DNA of 64,000 nt, taken from Notolepis coatsorum. Its lineage: Eukaryota > Chordata > Actinopteri > Aulopiformes > Paralepididae. The stretch's first letter is position 1, and each line of letters begins with the position of its first letter. Of this stretch, positions 31,924-43,401 are shown one piece after another. Below the pieces are notes generated by a model. That model had not been told where the DNA came from, did no database searches, and saw nothing but the letters and a program-made list of their open reading frames with translations. Location: contig OZ020589.1 in assembly GCA_963971535.1 (NCBI GenBank), positions 84,400,955-84,464,954 on the forward strand, in the 5' to 3' direction. Made by a program: the position numbers and the translations under genes.

Positions 31924-33191
31924 CAGGGGTCTCAAACTCGCGGCCCGCGGGCCAATTGCGGCCCGCTGGATGATATTTTGCGGCCCCCTACTTGACATCA
32001 AAGTGTAGTGTTAATGCGGCCCGCGCCGCCGCGCGCAACTTGTTGCCGAGTCGTTGCGCGAGTTGGGCGTTTTATTTATTTTATCACTTGTAGGCTACCA
32101 TAGCGCAGGCTCATGGCAGAAACGTTAGTGGTTGAAACGTGATTCCGGAGTGATACCAAGTAGAAGGAAATATATCCTGTCATCAGTGCGTATAGCAGGT
32201 ATCCTCGAAATTCTCTGCTATCTCCTCTGCACTTCTCCAACTGTCTGTGTCTGTCTACTGCTTTGGTCCAATCATATTCAGCGTCCCGTCAGCATCCCCC
32301 CCCCCCCACCCACAGTCTGCGAATCAGAGCAGAGTAGGGCGGGTCTTCACGGAATGCGTGTTGTCTTTCAACGGGTCGGAGTCAGAGCGAGAGTTGACAG
32401 CGCATTTACAGGTAGTCTAATCTGCAGGTACTGTAGCGAGTAGCATCATTTTTACCAGCAGGCAGCTAGTAGAAAAATATGGCATGTTCAAAGATGGCCA
32501 GTAAAATAAAAGTCAACAGTGAAAATCGCTGCAATTCAAAGGTGAATGGACTGAAAAATATGCGTTCATCCTCCCTCCAACCAGCACAATGTGCCAAGAA
32601 ACGGTAGCTCTTGTGAAGAGTGGCAATTTGAAACGCAATTTGAAACGCCAATACGAAACAAAACACAGTTATTTTGATGCAACCTTTCAGCACTAAGAAC
32701 CACAAAAATAAATGGAATGAAATCATCATATCAAGCTGCAAGCAGAATTATTGTCACAACGATAAAAAGCAACCAAGTGTCACTGCTCACTCAGTGGCAT
32801 GGGTGTTGGCTAAACACAAGAAGCCATTCTCTGATGCATAAATAATAAAATAATGTATGACTGAAGTGATGGAGACCATGTTTGAAGGCAAACAAAAGCA
32901 AATCCTCCTCAGATATCACAGCAACCAGAATAACTGAAATACTGGCTGTGATAGAATAAAAAAAATTCACAGTGCATTTCCATAGCTGTGGATGAGTCCA
33001 CTGACACCACTGAGAATGCTCAGTTGCTGGTGTTTTTGAGGTTTATGATGAAGCAAAGGGGTAGTTTGTTGATGTATTAATACATTTTTGGAATACTTGA
33101 AACCCTTTTTTTGTGGAATATTTGATGCGGCCCAGCCTCACCCAGACTCTACCTCCAGCGGCCCCCAGGTAAATTGAGTTTGAGACCCCTG
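31924..33191 (+). mobile_element. internally deleted hAT transposon with 8-bp TSD
   Basis: The ends are CAGGGGTCTCAAACTC and GAGTTTGAGACCCCTG, perfect 16-bp inverted repeats, flanked by GTGTACAT at 31916-31923 and 33192-33199. Inside are decayed pieces of a hAT transposase on the plus strand: a BED-finger-like part near 32480-32690 (a SGNLKR-like word around 32620-32640) and an AVDESTDTTENAQLLVF-like block near 32985-33035, a signature of hAT transposases related to GTF2I-repeat/ZBED proteins. Stops and deletions make it dead. It was inserted into the LTR element after that formed. Confidence 0.88.
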
Positions 33192-33199
33192 GTGTACAT

Positions 33200-34375
33200 G
33201 GTCTTTTGTTTCTCTTAAATTCTTTCTTAGTTTTACGGGGGTGTTTATGTCTCTGGAGGGTAGTTTGATTCTGTTTGATGGGTGTGTTGCATGATGACAC
33301 TCACAATTTCATTTATTTTTTTGGCGTTTTTCTTTGTTTTCGTTTCTTTTCTCTATTTTTTCTTAGGGACTGACGGGCTGGGAGGGATCTCGTGAAATGG
33401 GACCCGTCAGAGGTGGCTGTCCGGACCGAGGAACTGTCTGGAAATAAGGTATGATTGTGTAATAATGGTTATTCCACTCTCAAGGGTGGAGTAGTGTTGT
33501 GTTGAACTTGAGACATTTGATCTAGTAATATAGTACAGCACAAAAATGAATGAGAGAAAGGTGATTTAATTGAATAATAACTTAAGAAGCCATGGAATAT
33601 ATAGATAAATGAATTGGGAAAAAATGTATTGTCAATGCAGAACAGTAGAGGAATGTATCTGAGGGGGAAAAATGTGATCTTCCAATAAATTGTGTGTTGT
33701 AATAACAAATCCAAAAAGCAATAAAAGGACAGAGGGAAAATCATTTCCTTCTGTGGAGGTCGGGGCAGTACCAAGGCTGCACACGACCAAGGAGATAGCG
33801 ATTAGCGCAAATCCAACAAGGAGCAACGGTAAAAACAACTTAGCAGTAAAAACCTCAGGAGGTTTGAAAAGGGATAACTGACAGGGCTGGAAGCTAAGGA
33901 TAAAATAGACCTCAAGTGGTCCTTTCGAGGAAGAAAATTGTATATGTTTTCTTGTTTAAGTCTCCCTCGTTTTTTAGAGTGTTAATCTTTTCGGTGTGAT
34001 GTATTAATCTTTTCCTTGCAGAGTCAATTACACAAAACAGACACATTTAAGTTAATTACATGGATAAAATAGTCTAAACAAAAAAGCTGATAAATTTGGA
34101 AGCAAATTCTTGTCTGATTACCTTCCAATAGACATGGAGTCAATATTAATAACTGATACATGTGTGTGACTGGAGGAGTATAATGAGGGTGGGGGGAAGG
34201 AGTGCATGATGATTTTGTAACTGTACAGACGGAAACGGATTTTGTAGTTCGATTTGTGTATTTTTTGAATTTTTTAAGAAATGTTAGCAAGGTTATGGTA
34301 TATATAAGGTTAAAGACATGTTTGATTTAGAAAATACTGGTGCTATATGTGGGTTTGAAACCCACAAGGGTGGAT
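33200..34375 (+). other. 3' internal region with mini-exon, hairpin and polypurine tract
   Basis: A strong acceptor (pyrimidine tract then TTCTTAG) ends at 33366, and a donor AAG|GTATGA lies at 33448/33449, enclosing a possible 82-base exon. A further acceptor TTTTCCTTGCAG ends at 34021. A 19-base hairpin TGTGGGTTTGAAACCCACA lies at 34348-34366, and AAGGGTGGAT precedes the 3' LTR as a short polypurine tract. No protein domain is seen. Confidence 0.5.
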
Positions 34376-36099
34376 TGTCGTGAATTGTCAAAATGAAACA
34401 TGTCTAAATCCCAAGGAAATGTACAATTCTACAGGACGATACTGTGGTAAGATGTAAGGAATGTGGGCCTAAAGAGAGGTTGCATCATCCTCCCTCTTCA
34501 CATAGATTCTACAGGATACCACAAGGTAATAAAGATAGCAGTAACAGTTAAACAGGCCACTGTTGAACCTACCCTTCCCCCAATGGATCATTAGGCCTGG
34601 AGGCAAGCTAAAGTTAGTATTTCAACCGTTCTTTATTTATTTATGCCAGGACCCAAAAGGTCATGCAGGAAACCAACTGTTAAAATAAGTGATTAGATCA
34701 CAAGTCTATCTTGAGGGCCCGACTTAAAGGAGCAGCTGGTCGTCTGCTGGTCACCGGGAACCCCTTTGTTGAGACTTCAATAAAGGAGAAAACAAATTGC
34801 CTAAAGTTTAGAGAACAGTTAACTAGAAAATAATACATAATTAATTATAAGACATAGACTAGACCAGTTTAAAATATGGTATAGATCCGTTAGAGACTAA
34901 ACAAGATAAATAATAGCCATGGGTAAATGATTTAAAGAAAGTTAAAATAACCATTGATACCTCCTAAACAGCTGGTTTCACAGACAAGGCGTCAGCCGAT
35001 GAGAGAAAGGGTCTGCAGTAAAACCGCTTACTTTTGATAAAAGGACATACTAGGAGACTAAAATACAGGTAAATATAGTAAATAAATACACTAAAAAGGT
35101 ATAATAAGATATAGAATATTATCAGGAATATTCTGCCCATAGAAAATCAATCTTAAGACTAATCAACTCAGTATAAAACTATAAAGATACGGATTGATCC
35201 TTTAAAAGTTGAGTTACGCTATAATATATTATGCACCAAAGACTAAAAGCCAAAGATTACTTTAGAATATAGAAATACAACAACAGCATGGTTAACAAGC
35301 AACAATAGATTTAATTAGATAGTCAAAAGGACAAGAACTCAAGGAAAGACTTTTAGCAACTGTCTAGTCAAAATAAAGAATAATCTCATTATTGTAAAGA
35401 CAATCAAAGCATGATAAAGTACTTTTAGCAGTTAGATTAGAAAACGACTCATGCTCTAGGTCGGTGTAGGAGAGAGGGCCGCTAAAACTGGAAGCTTTCC
35501 ATATAAGGAGACGAAATGAGAAAAATAGTCAGTATGTAAATAAGTACCATGTCCCTTTAAGATCCAAAATGGCCGATATCCAGCTTAGCCAATAGAAAGA
35601 AGTGACGCCCCTAGCAATCGTCACTAAGACGACGTGGAAAAGGGGCGGAGAGTTGTCTTTAACTACAGGGCTGACGGAGAAGGAAGCAGAAAAGGAAAAG
35701 AGCACATCCGCGCAGCGCCAGAGGATTGCTGAAGACCAGAGTTGCCGGGGCAACCAGCATAACAAAGGACCAGCCTCGTGTTGCCGGGGCGACCTGAAAC
35801 AACAAACGGGAGAAATGCTACCACCAGACGGTTCGAGAACAGAGACGAATAGAACGAGACATGAACCAACAGCCAAACCGAAGACAATGATTTTAGATAT
35901 AGAAGTAACTTCTTCTGCTGTGAAACCTTGATGATTAAGCTGTGTTTACCATTAAAACACAGAGAGTTCTGTTTAAACTTGAAGAAGCGCCCGTCTCAGA
36001 CTTATTTCAAACGAAACCAATTGAAATGCTACAACACGGAGAGAAGGGAAATTCCACTATACGATCAGAGATACGTTATACGTCATGATAAATACTTCA
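34376..36099 (+). repeat. 3' LTR of the gag-only LTR element, 1724 bp
   Basis: Partner of 23579-25298. The flanking LINE sequence resumes at 36100. The five bases outside are GATAC on the left and GTGCT on the right, so no target-site duplication is visible. Confidence 0.92.
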
Positions 36100-36603
36100 G
36101 TGCTTTTCGACCTGTTTGTATACTATTTTTTCCATGACTTTTGAGATGTAGGTAAGGATAGAAACAGGGCGGTAGTTGCCTGGGTCTAATTTGCTGCCCT
36201 TTTTGTGCAGGGGTGTTACTCTCGCAATTTTGAAGTACTTGGGGACGTGTCCCTGTTTTATGGAGAGGTTTATTATGTGTGTGATGACTGGGGTGATGGC
36301 GGCTGCTGAGTCTCTGAGGAATTTGGAGGGGATGTTGTCATGGCCAGTGGCCTTGTTCGGTTGGATGGCGCTCAGTTTTTTGAGTACCTCATCTGTTGGT
36401 ACCATTTCCAGTTTGAAGTCGTCTTTGTGGACCCCTAGGTTCTTATAGTATGCTACTATGTGTTCTACCCCATAATGCCCTGAGTGGGAGGGTAGTTTGT
36501 TTACCAGTGTTGTGGCTATGTTTGTGAAGAAAATGTTTAAGTAATTGGCTACATCCATCTTGTCTGTGATGAGCGTGTTGTCCGTCTTTATGTTCAAAGC
36601 CTA
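36100..36603 (-). pseudogene. LINE reverse transcriptase, N-terminal part (part 3 of 3)
   Basis: The minus-strand frame 36097-36597 has the fingers region of a non-LTR reverse transcriptase: KATGHDNIPSKFL, HKKGSKLDPGNYRPVSILTYISKVMEKI. It ends where the 23290-23604 frame picks up on the other side of the 12.5-kb insertion, so both belong to one LINE. Upstream the frame meets a stop and homology ends near 36603, so the endonuclease part is missing. Confidence 0.85.
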
Positions 36604-38843
36604 TGGAGATGTTTACCTTCTTTGCAGGGCTATAACTTTTTAAATTGTATTGCTATATTGACATTACTATGGCCCATTCAACATCGATTATCTATCACTC
36701 AGGATGTGGGAACGTTATACTTTTTCATTCATACATTGTTGTGTTAATACCTTCGAGAATATAAGTATGTTTTTAATCTTTTCTGCTGTAATTCCAAAAA
36801 CGCTAGTTATAGGCCCAAACGCATATGATAGATTATCGATTGCCGTTTCTTTCCCATACATGCTATGTAACCGAGGGGTACAATTCCCTGACTGTATTGA
36901 ATAAGTATGGTATCATTAAACCACTACTGCTTTATGTACATTATTACTGGCCATACAGTACACAGGTATATGAGATGAACACACCCACAATAACACGGCT
37001 TCACAAGAAATACTGTTTAGAAGAATATTTATTAGCAGCACGAAGATTATCTGACATTACTTATCAAGATTGAGAGTTGCGCTTGTAAGGCGAAGAATGT
37101 GCATGAATAGGTCAAGAGCGTAAGTCCATGAGCATATTACGCAGGAGATAATTAATACCACCTGTATCATAAGAATTATATATGGTACACTAGTAGATTA
37201 GCTGGAGATACTAAAGGGGTCCCTCCGGTTGTAAGCCAGCAGGGGAGAGGATTTGTCGGTAGCAGAAAGTCTGGGTCAACGAGGAATAAGGAGACTCCAG
37301 GTACAGGAGACAGTGCAATAATCCCTTGATCCGTAGACGAACAACAGCTATTCTCCGGTATGCAGTGCCGCATGGAGGAAAGCTAGCCAGCCTCAGAGTA
37401 CTAGAGGCGGGCTCGACGGTGCTCCTCACAGGGTAAATCCCACACAACAGTGGGTGTAGACGATTCTCCGCTCCAACAGCTACAGGACCAAAGCAAATAT
37501 AATCCAGCCGAAAAGGGCTCTGTAGTCGTCGGGGTAGGTTATCCAGTGTACATATCCACACGGTTCTCGTCTAGGGCTCCTCGGATGACGGCACCAGGTT
37601 AAGCCGCCCAGCCTGGATAAGCACACTAGCTCGGTACGATGAAACGTTGGTAATGCTGGTCACTGTAGAACGGTAGCCGCACGATACACTATACATAATA
37701 GACTATTACTTAATAATAGAATAGGTCGAACTCGACGATCCAGCGTTAAACTCTGACACTTCAGCTATCAATTCGCACGCGGTCTCAAGGCTCTATTTCG
37801 GGGCAAAACGGGCCCACTTCACAGCACGTTGTATCGTGGTGTGAGGCTTCAACTTATTGGTAACATACTGCTGTATTCACCTGCGCCGTATTTATACGTA
37901 AGTTGAACAATCTAGTACCAGCCTTATTTCTGTCTCGTATTCTTGCGCAGAACCGGGCATGTCCAGGCATGTCTTAGCGGTGACTTTGAACTAGACATTG
38001 GGGGGTATGGCCGTGGCGCCTAGGGGATCGCTGTCCAATAGGAGAACGAATATTATGGTCTGGCCTGTACTAGGTAAAGGGATATTCCGTGTATATGTAC
38101 GAAGAATATACAAGGGATATCAAACGATATACAAGTATTATACATGGGATCTCAAGCAATAAATATATATATTCGGTTTAATCTGACCCTTTGTAACATG
38201 CTATATTAAAAAATTTAAATGTATATGATCGGTATACATTATGCTTCATCATGCATGGAGGAAAGGGGGGGGGGTGTCGTTTATAATTCCTTGATCGTCA
38301 GTAACGGCTTTATTTATTATGGGTGGATATATTGATCAGACTGATTACAAACAAGGAAATGCACAATCGGGCTGAAAATAACGTTACTGTCCCCTTACCG
38401 TGAGCCGATGAGACTGGCGGTGAAAGATCCCAATTATTCGACGCCGATCGCCTAGGTCCATTTCCGGTTTGTATGGCGCAATAAACGCCGAAATCATATC
38501 GATTACGTTTAGAAAGCGATCCATATGTACTATAGTGTCTGTCAGGAGTCCCGTAGCGAGATGTGACTGCCGGAGGAATTTCCTCGATGCACCGATGACA
38601 CTTCCGGTTTTTGCGAGAGTGTAACTCGCCCGACCATCCACCAGGCGGCGGTATTGAGCCGTTGCAGTCCCATCTAGGGTCCCGCTAGGGCTAGGGCATC
38701 GGGGGTTGGGTGGATGAATTATGAATGCCAATGGGAAAAAAATTTATATTGATCTAAAAAACGCTGTACAGCGATGTTGGCGGTCAACGCATGGCGGGCA
38801 ATAACGCTGAAAAGCCATTTTGGCGAACAATGTGTTAAGAGGT
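36604..38843. other. no gene recognised
   Basis: Mixed sequence. The largest open frame is 38384-38731 on the minus strand (115 residues, starting MAFIIHPPNPRCPSPSG), with no known motif and no neighbour that supports it; 37211-37561 minus (116 residues) is similar. Poly-G of 11 at about 38264-38274. No clear repeat ends were found, although LTR-like material may be present. Confidence 0.45.
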
Positions 38844-39030
38844 TGTGGTGTCTCCATTAGGCCTGTAGGCGGAGCTCTAACATAGAGTATGGGTTACACC
38901 AGGCTGGATGTGCTCCTGTGTGACACAAGGTAGAGTGAATGACTGAGCAAGGTAGCTCTTGGTATGGATGTGAATAAAGACAGACGCTGGTACTAAAGTG
39001 TCCATTACTCATTCTTACTACGACATAACA
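38844..39030 (+). repeat. LTR1 of the gypsy array, 187 bp
   Basis: Begins TGTGGTGTCTCCATTAGG and ends CGACATAACA, with AATAAAG near the 3' end. Left flank GAGGT (38839-38843) is the outer target-site duplication of the whole array. It differs from the other LTRs by a 2-base deletion (GACACAAGG against GACACACAAGG) and a private A. Confidence 0.92.
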
Positions 39031-40998
39031 TATTGGCGACAAGGATGTCGATGTTGAACCTAAGCCTACCGCCACCTTTTCTTCAAAACGGCGGGGAGCC
39101 AGCCATTCCATTCAAGGCATGGATCCGCACGTTCGAAAATTACCTGCTAGCCATGTCCGAGAAGGAGCTACCTGACGCGCGCAAGCGTGCCCTGCTCGTC
39201 CATTGTTTGGGAGTGGAAGGACAGAGACTTTTCTATACAATGACGGTGGCAGATGATAAGTACGCCACAGCATTATCAGTTATTGGAAAGTTATTTACAC
39301 GGAAAGTTAATGTAGTGGCGGAGCGCTACCGTTTTCGTCAACGTAGCCAACGCAATGGCGAGAGCACGGACCAGTACGTTGCCTCTCTAAAAGAGCTAGC
39401 TACAACTTGTGAGTTCGGGGTGATGGAAGAGGAAATGATCCGGGACCAGCTGGTCGAAAATACCAACTCAGCACGCATCAGGGAGCGATTACTACTGGAA
39501 GTTCCACTGACACTGACCAAGGCTGTAATGATCGCTGGTCAGATTGAAACTGCGGTGTCGGAGGCAAAAGTCATGCTTCAGGGACAGCCGGAGAGCACGG
39601 TAGAGGCGGTCCAGTTCTCACGCTCGCGACAGTACAAGTCACAGCGGGGTAATTTTAATGCGTCACCGCAACCCTTGCCTACACAGTCTATGCAGGGTAA
39701 GACATGTTACAGATGTGGCTCTCCTCAACACATCGCCAGCTTTGATGGATGCCCTGCTAGGGATGCACTGTGCAACACATGTAAAAAGAAGGGACATTTT
39801 TCAAAAGTGCGTCGGGGTTCTAACAGAGTGAGTGAGGTAACCGAGTCTGAGACTGTACCTGAAGTGACTGTATTGTGCATGGTAGATGGTGCACGTTCTG
39901 TTGAAAAGATAGTGTGTACAGTGCAGGTTAGCACAGATGAACGAGACGGTCAGGACATTGAGCTCATGCTAGATACAGGTTCAGCTGTGTCTATTTTGCC
40001 CAGAGCGAGTTACATGCAATTATTCCCTAATGCTTCTCTTACAACACCAAAGCTAAGTCTAGTCAGCTACGGAGGTAATGCAATCCCCGTTCATGGATGC
40101 TTGAAGGCTAGAGTAGCTTTTGGTGACCGCTGCACTGACGAAGAAATATACATTGTGCAAAATGGGTCTCCAGTGTTAGGGAGGGACCTGTTTACTGCAT
40201 TACAAATGCAGATACTAGAAGGCAAGGTCACGTCAGCTCAGTGCAACCAGACAAATTCAGTTGCAACCAGTGTTGAGAAAAATACACTTGGGTGTGCAAA
40301 GGCATTCACACATCGGGTGAAAATACGTCCAGAAGTCAGACCTGTACAACAACCACTACGTAGGTTGCCATTCTCAGTTAGAGCAGCTGTATCCCAGGAG
40401 ATAAAGAGACTGGTAGAGCAGGACATAATCGAGCCTGTAGAGGCATCTGAATGGATCTTACCCATAGTCGTTACTACAAAGAAAAACGCAGAATTACACC
40501 TCTGTGTAGACCTGAGGGAGCCAAATAAGGCAGTAGTCATAGATGGGTTTCCACTACCCCACATGGAGGAACTGTTTACAGAATTGAGGGGCGCAACACT
40601 GTTTTCGACATTAGACCTTCAGAGTGCTTATCACCAGGTTACACTACACGAGGACAGCCGTAGCTTGTTGACATTCATTACTCATAATGGACTGTTTCGC
40701 TTTAAGAGAGTGCCGTACGGACTGGCATCGGCACCCAGCTTCCAACGGATGATGTCAATAATCCTCAAAGGTCTGTCGGGGGTCCAGTGCTATCTCGATG
40801 ACATCATTGTCACAGTTACATCAGTGGAGGAGCACGACAGGAACCTGACTGCGGTGCACTCTCACTCTTTGACCCTGAGCTGCCCACGGTCGTCACTACA
40901 GACGCATCGGACTACGGTCTGGGCGCCGTCCTCACCCAGATGCATCCGGACGCCTCAGAAAGGACTGTGGCGTTCGCCTCCTGCACGCTGTCCCAGGC

Positions 40999-41552
40999 GC
41001 CTAAATATTAAAGGCAACCAACTTGTGTCTAGCCACGCCCAACTTGCGTCTAGCCACGCCCCCGCGGAGCGTAGCGGCAGAGCTCGGAGCTCCGTCGCGG
41101 CAGCATTATGTAGCAGTAATCCCCCCTTTTTTACCATCGACAACTAGCTCAACTGGCAGCGCTGCCCTGCTGTGGATCCTGCGGTCTGTTGGTGACAAGT
41201 TCGATTCCCTTCAGTTTTTTTTTTTTTTTTTTTTTAACATGCATTCTTTCGCCGGTTAAGTTTAGGCATGTTAACTTTAAGCATTGTTTCGGAGTTGGTT
41301 AAGGTTAAGGTTAGGCATTGTTTCGGAGTTGGTTAAGGTTAGAAGGGTTAAGTTTAGGCGCTGTTAAGGAGCTGGTTAAGGTTAGAGTTTGTCTTAGAGA
41401 ATGGCAATAGACAGCCTATTTCCGCGCTGCAGCGCGAGCCAATAGACAGCCTATTTCCGCGCTGCAGCTCTCTCGCGCTGCCGCGGTCACATGGGCGTAG
41501 TGGCCAATCAGAGAAACGCTAAACACAAGTTGGTTGCCGAAAATATTTACGC
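40999..41552. mobile_element. MITE with 9-bp TSD inside RNase H (copy 1)
   Basis: Ends are about 30-bp inverted repeats (both outer ends TAAATATT, then GGCAACCAACTTGTGT inward). Flanked by GTCCCAGGC at 40990-40998 and 41553-41561, a 9-bp duplication as in Mutator-like elements. Inside, 41142-41215 looks like part of a tRNA (A-box-like TAGCTCAACTGGCAG, B-box-like AGTTCGATTCC) followed by a T run, then GGTTAAGGTTAAGGTTAGG-type words and two copies of CAATAGACAGCCTATTTCCG. It encodes nothing. The same insertion is at 45825-46378 and 50651-51204. Confidence 0.88.
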
Positions 41553-42026
41553 GTCCCAGGCAGAGAGAAAATATTCTACTGTGGAAAAAGAGGCGCTGGG
41601 CTGTGTGTGGGCAACGGAAAAGTGGAGGACATACCTGTGGGGAAGACACTTCACACTATGGACAGATCACAGTCCCCTGACCACACTGCTCTCTTCAAAA
41701 GGTCAAGGTAGAGCGGGCATGCGCGTAGCCAGGTGGTCCGCTAGGCTAATGTCATTCTGCTATGACATTCTGTACAAGCCCGGCAGAGAAAACGTCACTG
41801 CGGACTGCCTGTCCCGTCTCCCACTACCTGGCTCAGAACCTAGCCAGGAGGAGGACGTGGAAGTGGTAGCCCTTGTCTCTAATCTCTCAGCTATCACGGC
41901 GGCAGAGTTCAAAGCTGCATGCACTGCCTGCCCGGTGCAACTGAAACTACGTGAGATACTCACCTCCAGATGGCTTAAATCCGAAAAGGATCTAGGCCCG
42001 GACCTACGGATGTTCTTCAAACTACA

Positions 42027-42077
42027 TTTACATTTACATTTAGTCATTTAGCTGACGCTTTTATCCAAAGCGACTTA
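42027..42077 (-). mobile_element. 5'-truncated SINE stub with 9-bp TSD (copy 1)
   Basis: 51 bases, on the minus strand GTCGCTTTGGATAAAAGCGT, CAGCTAAATGAC and a (TAAATG)n tail, the 3' end of a common fish SINE. Flanked by CAAACTACA at 42018-42026 and 42078-42086. It interrupts the region between RNase H and integrase. Equivalent stubs are at 46853-46903 and 51679-51729. Confidence 0.85.
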
Positions 42078-43285
42078 CAAACTACAGAACGAACTCTCTC
42101 TACACGATGACTGTGTCGTGCGAGGCCCATATAGACTGCTCGTCCCAGAGAGTCTACAGCCCAAACTGATCTCCCTGGCTCACGAGTCACACTCACCAGG
42201 GAATTGTGAGGACAAAACAGAGACTCAGAGAAGTATACTGGTGGCCTGGCATGGATGCCCAGGTTGAGTCGGCTATCAAAGCATGCAACACATGCCAGTC
42301 ACATGACAAGTCAGCAGTCACACGCACCTCTCCACTGCAGCCTGTGCCCTATCCTACTGGGGCTTGGGAGAAACTGGCAATTGACGTGGTTGGGCCCTTT
42401 GATAAAGCGCCCCTGGACTGTCGCTTTGCAATCACACTAATAGACTACTACAGTAAGTGGCCTGAGATAGCTTTTGTGCCACAGGTTACATCACGGACTG
42501 TGACAATATTCCTATCTACAGTTTTCAGCAGAGAGGGTAATCCGAAAGAGCTCGTCTCTGACAATGGCTCTCAGTTTGTGTCTCAGGAGTTTGAGGCGTT
42601 TCTCCAAGACAGGGGCATAGTGCACAGGAAGTCATCTGTGTATTATCCATGGGCAAATGGTGAAATAGAACGCTTTAACCGCAGTTTGAAAGACAGTATG
42701 CAGACGGCCTCGCTGGAAGGCAGGCAATGGAAGGAGTTTACAACAGACTTCTTACAGGCCTATCGGTCTACTCCTCACTCTGCGACACAGCACTCACCAG
42801 CAGAACTGTTGCAACTGTTCTATGCGCACCAAACTCCATGTGGCTGGATTTCAGATTCCACAAGCCACACCACACTCGTCGGAGGACATAGCCGCCAGAG
42901 TAGCCGTGCAACAGGACAGAAGCAAGGCGTACACGGATCAAAGGCGAGGTGCGAAGAGTGTGTCATTCCCATGTGGCTCATACGTTCGGGTTAAGAAACC
43001 TGGCATTCTTGCAAGACTCAGTCCAAGTTCTCCAAGCCACTCAAGGTGGTGGGACAGAAAGGACCGCACACCTACATGCTGGCTGATGGATGCTGTTGGA
43101 ATGCTTCCCATCTGGCACCGGTCTCTCTTTGGAGAGGAGAGGGGGACGGCGAGGGGTCGCCTTTGGACGGTGATATTACAGCAGGGCCACCTTCTGACAC
43201 ACACACAGAACCTGTAAGACAGGCCAGGCCGAGACGAGCACCTGTGTGGACTCAGGACTTTGTGATGAGCCACTGAGAAAAGTGT

Positions 43286-43401
43286 TATGTAATATTGATA
43301 TTAGTAATGCTGAAAGGTGAAAGAGTTAACGGTTCTGGTTAATTATGTAATATTGATATTAGTAATGCTGAAAGGTGAAAGAGTTAACGGTTCTGGTTAA
43401 T
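43286..43401 (+). repeat. 58-bp tandem duplication in the element 3' UTR
   Basis: Two adjacent 58-base units starting TATGTAATATTGATATTAG. Present in all three copies (48112 and 52938 for the others). A looser direct repeat of about 75 bp follows at 43486-43630. Confidence 0.9.

Larger units (their letters stand above)
39045..43276 (+). pseudogene. gypsy array copy 1: defective gag-pol
   Basis: Ty3/gypsy gag-pol, from ATG 39045 (the frame is open from 39033, within the primer-site region TTGGCGACAAGG). The first frame (39045-41147) has Gag with a knuckle CYRCGSPQHIASFDGC (221), a second knuckle whose last cysteine position is filled by other residues (CNTCKKKGHFSKVRR), protease LDTGSAVSILP (D310), and reverse transcriptase with D524 in LDLQSAYHQ and YLDD (D585-586). 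Soon after, at about 40850, roughly the whole thumb/connection is deleted and the frame shifts; RNase H (TTDASDYG) follows, is split by a 554-bp MITE (40999-41552) and resumes at about 41560. Integrase (main frame 42206-42994) has D60, D119 and E155 (35 apart), but its zinc part is in another frame because of a 1-base shift near 42202 and a SINE stub at 42027. The C-terminal tail shifts frame again near 43000. Not self-sufficient. The gypsy lineage is probably mag/K02A2.6-like, not certain. Confidence 0.9.

Noticed and set aside
41142-41215. Possible tRNA gene
   Set aside because: Both pol III boxes have mismatches, the acceptor stem does not pair, and it lies inside a MITE present in all three array copies.
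41290-41390. Telomere-like GGTTAAGG repeats
   Set aside because: Irregular words, not TTAGGG arrays, and part of the MITE interior.
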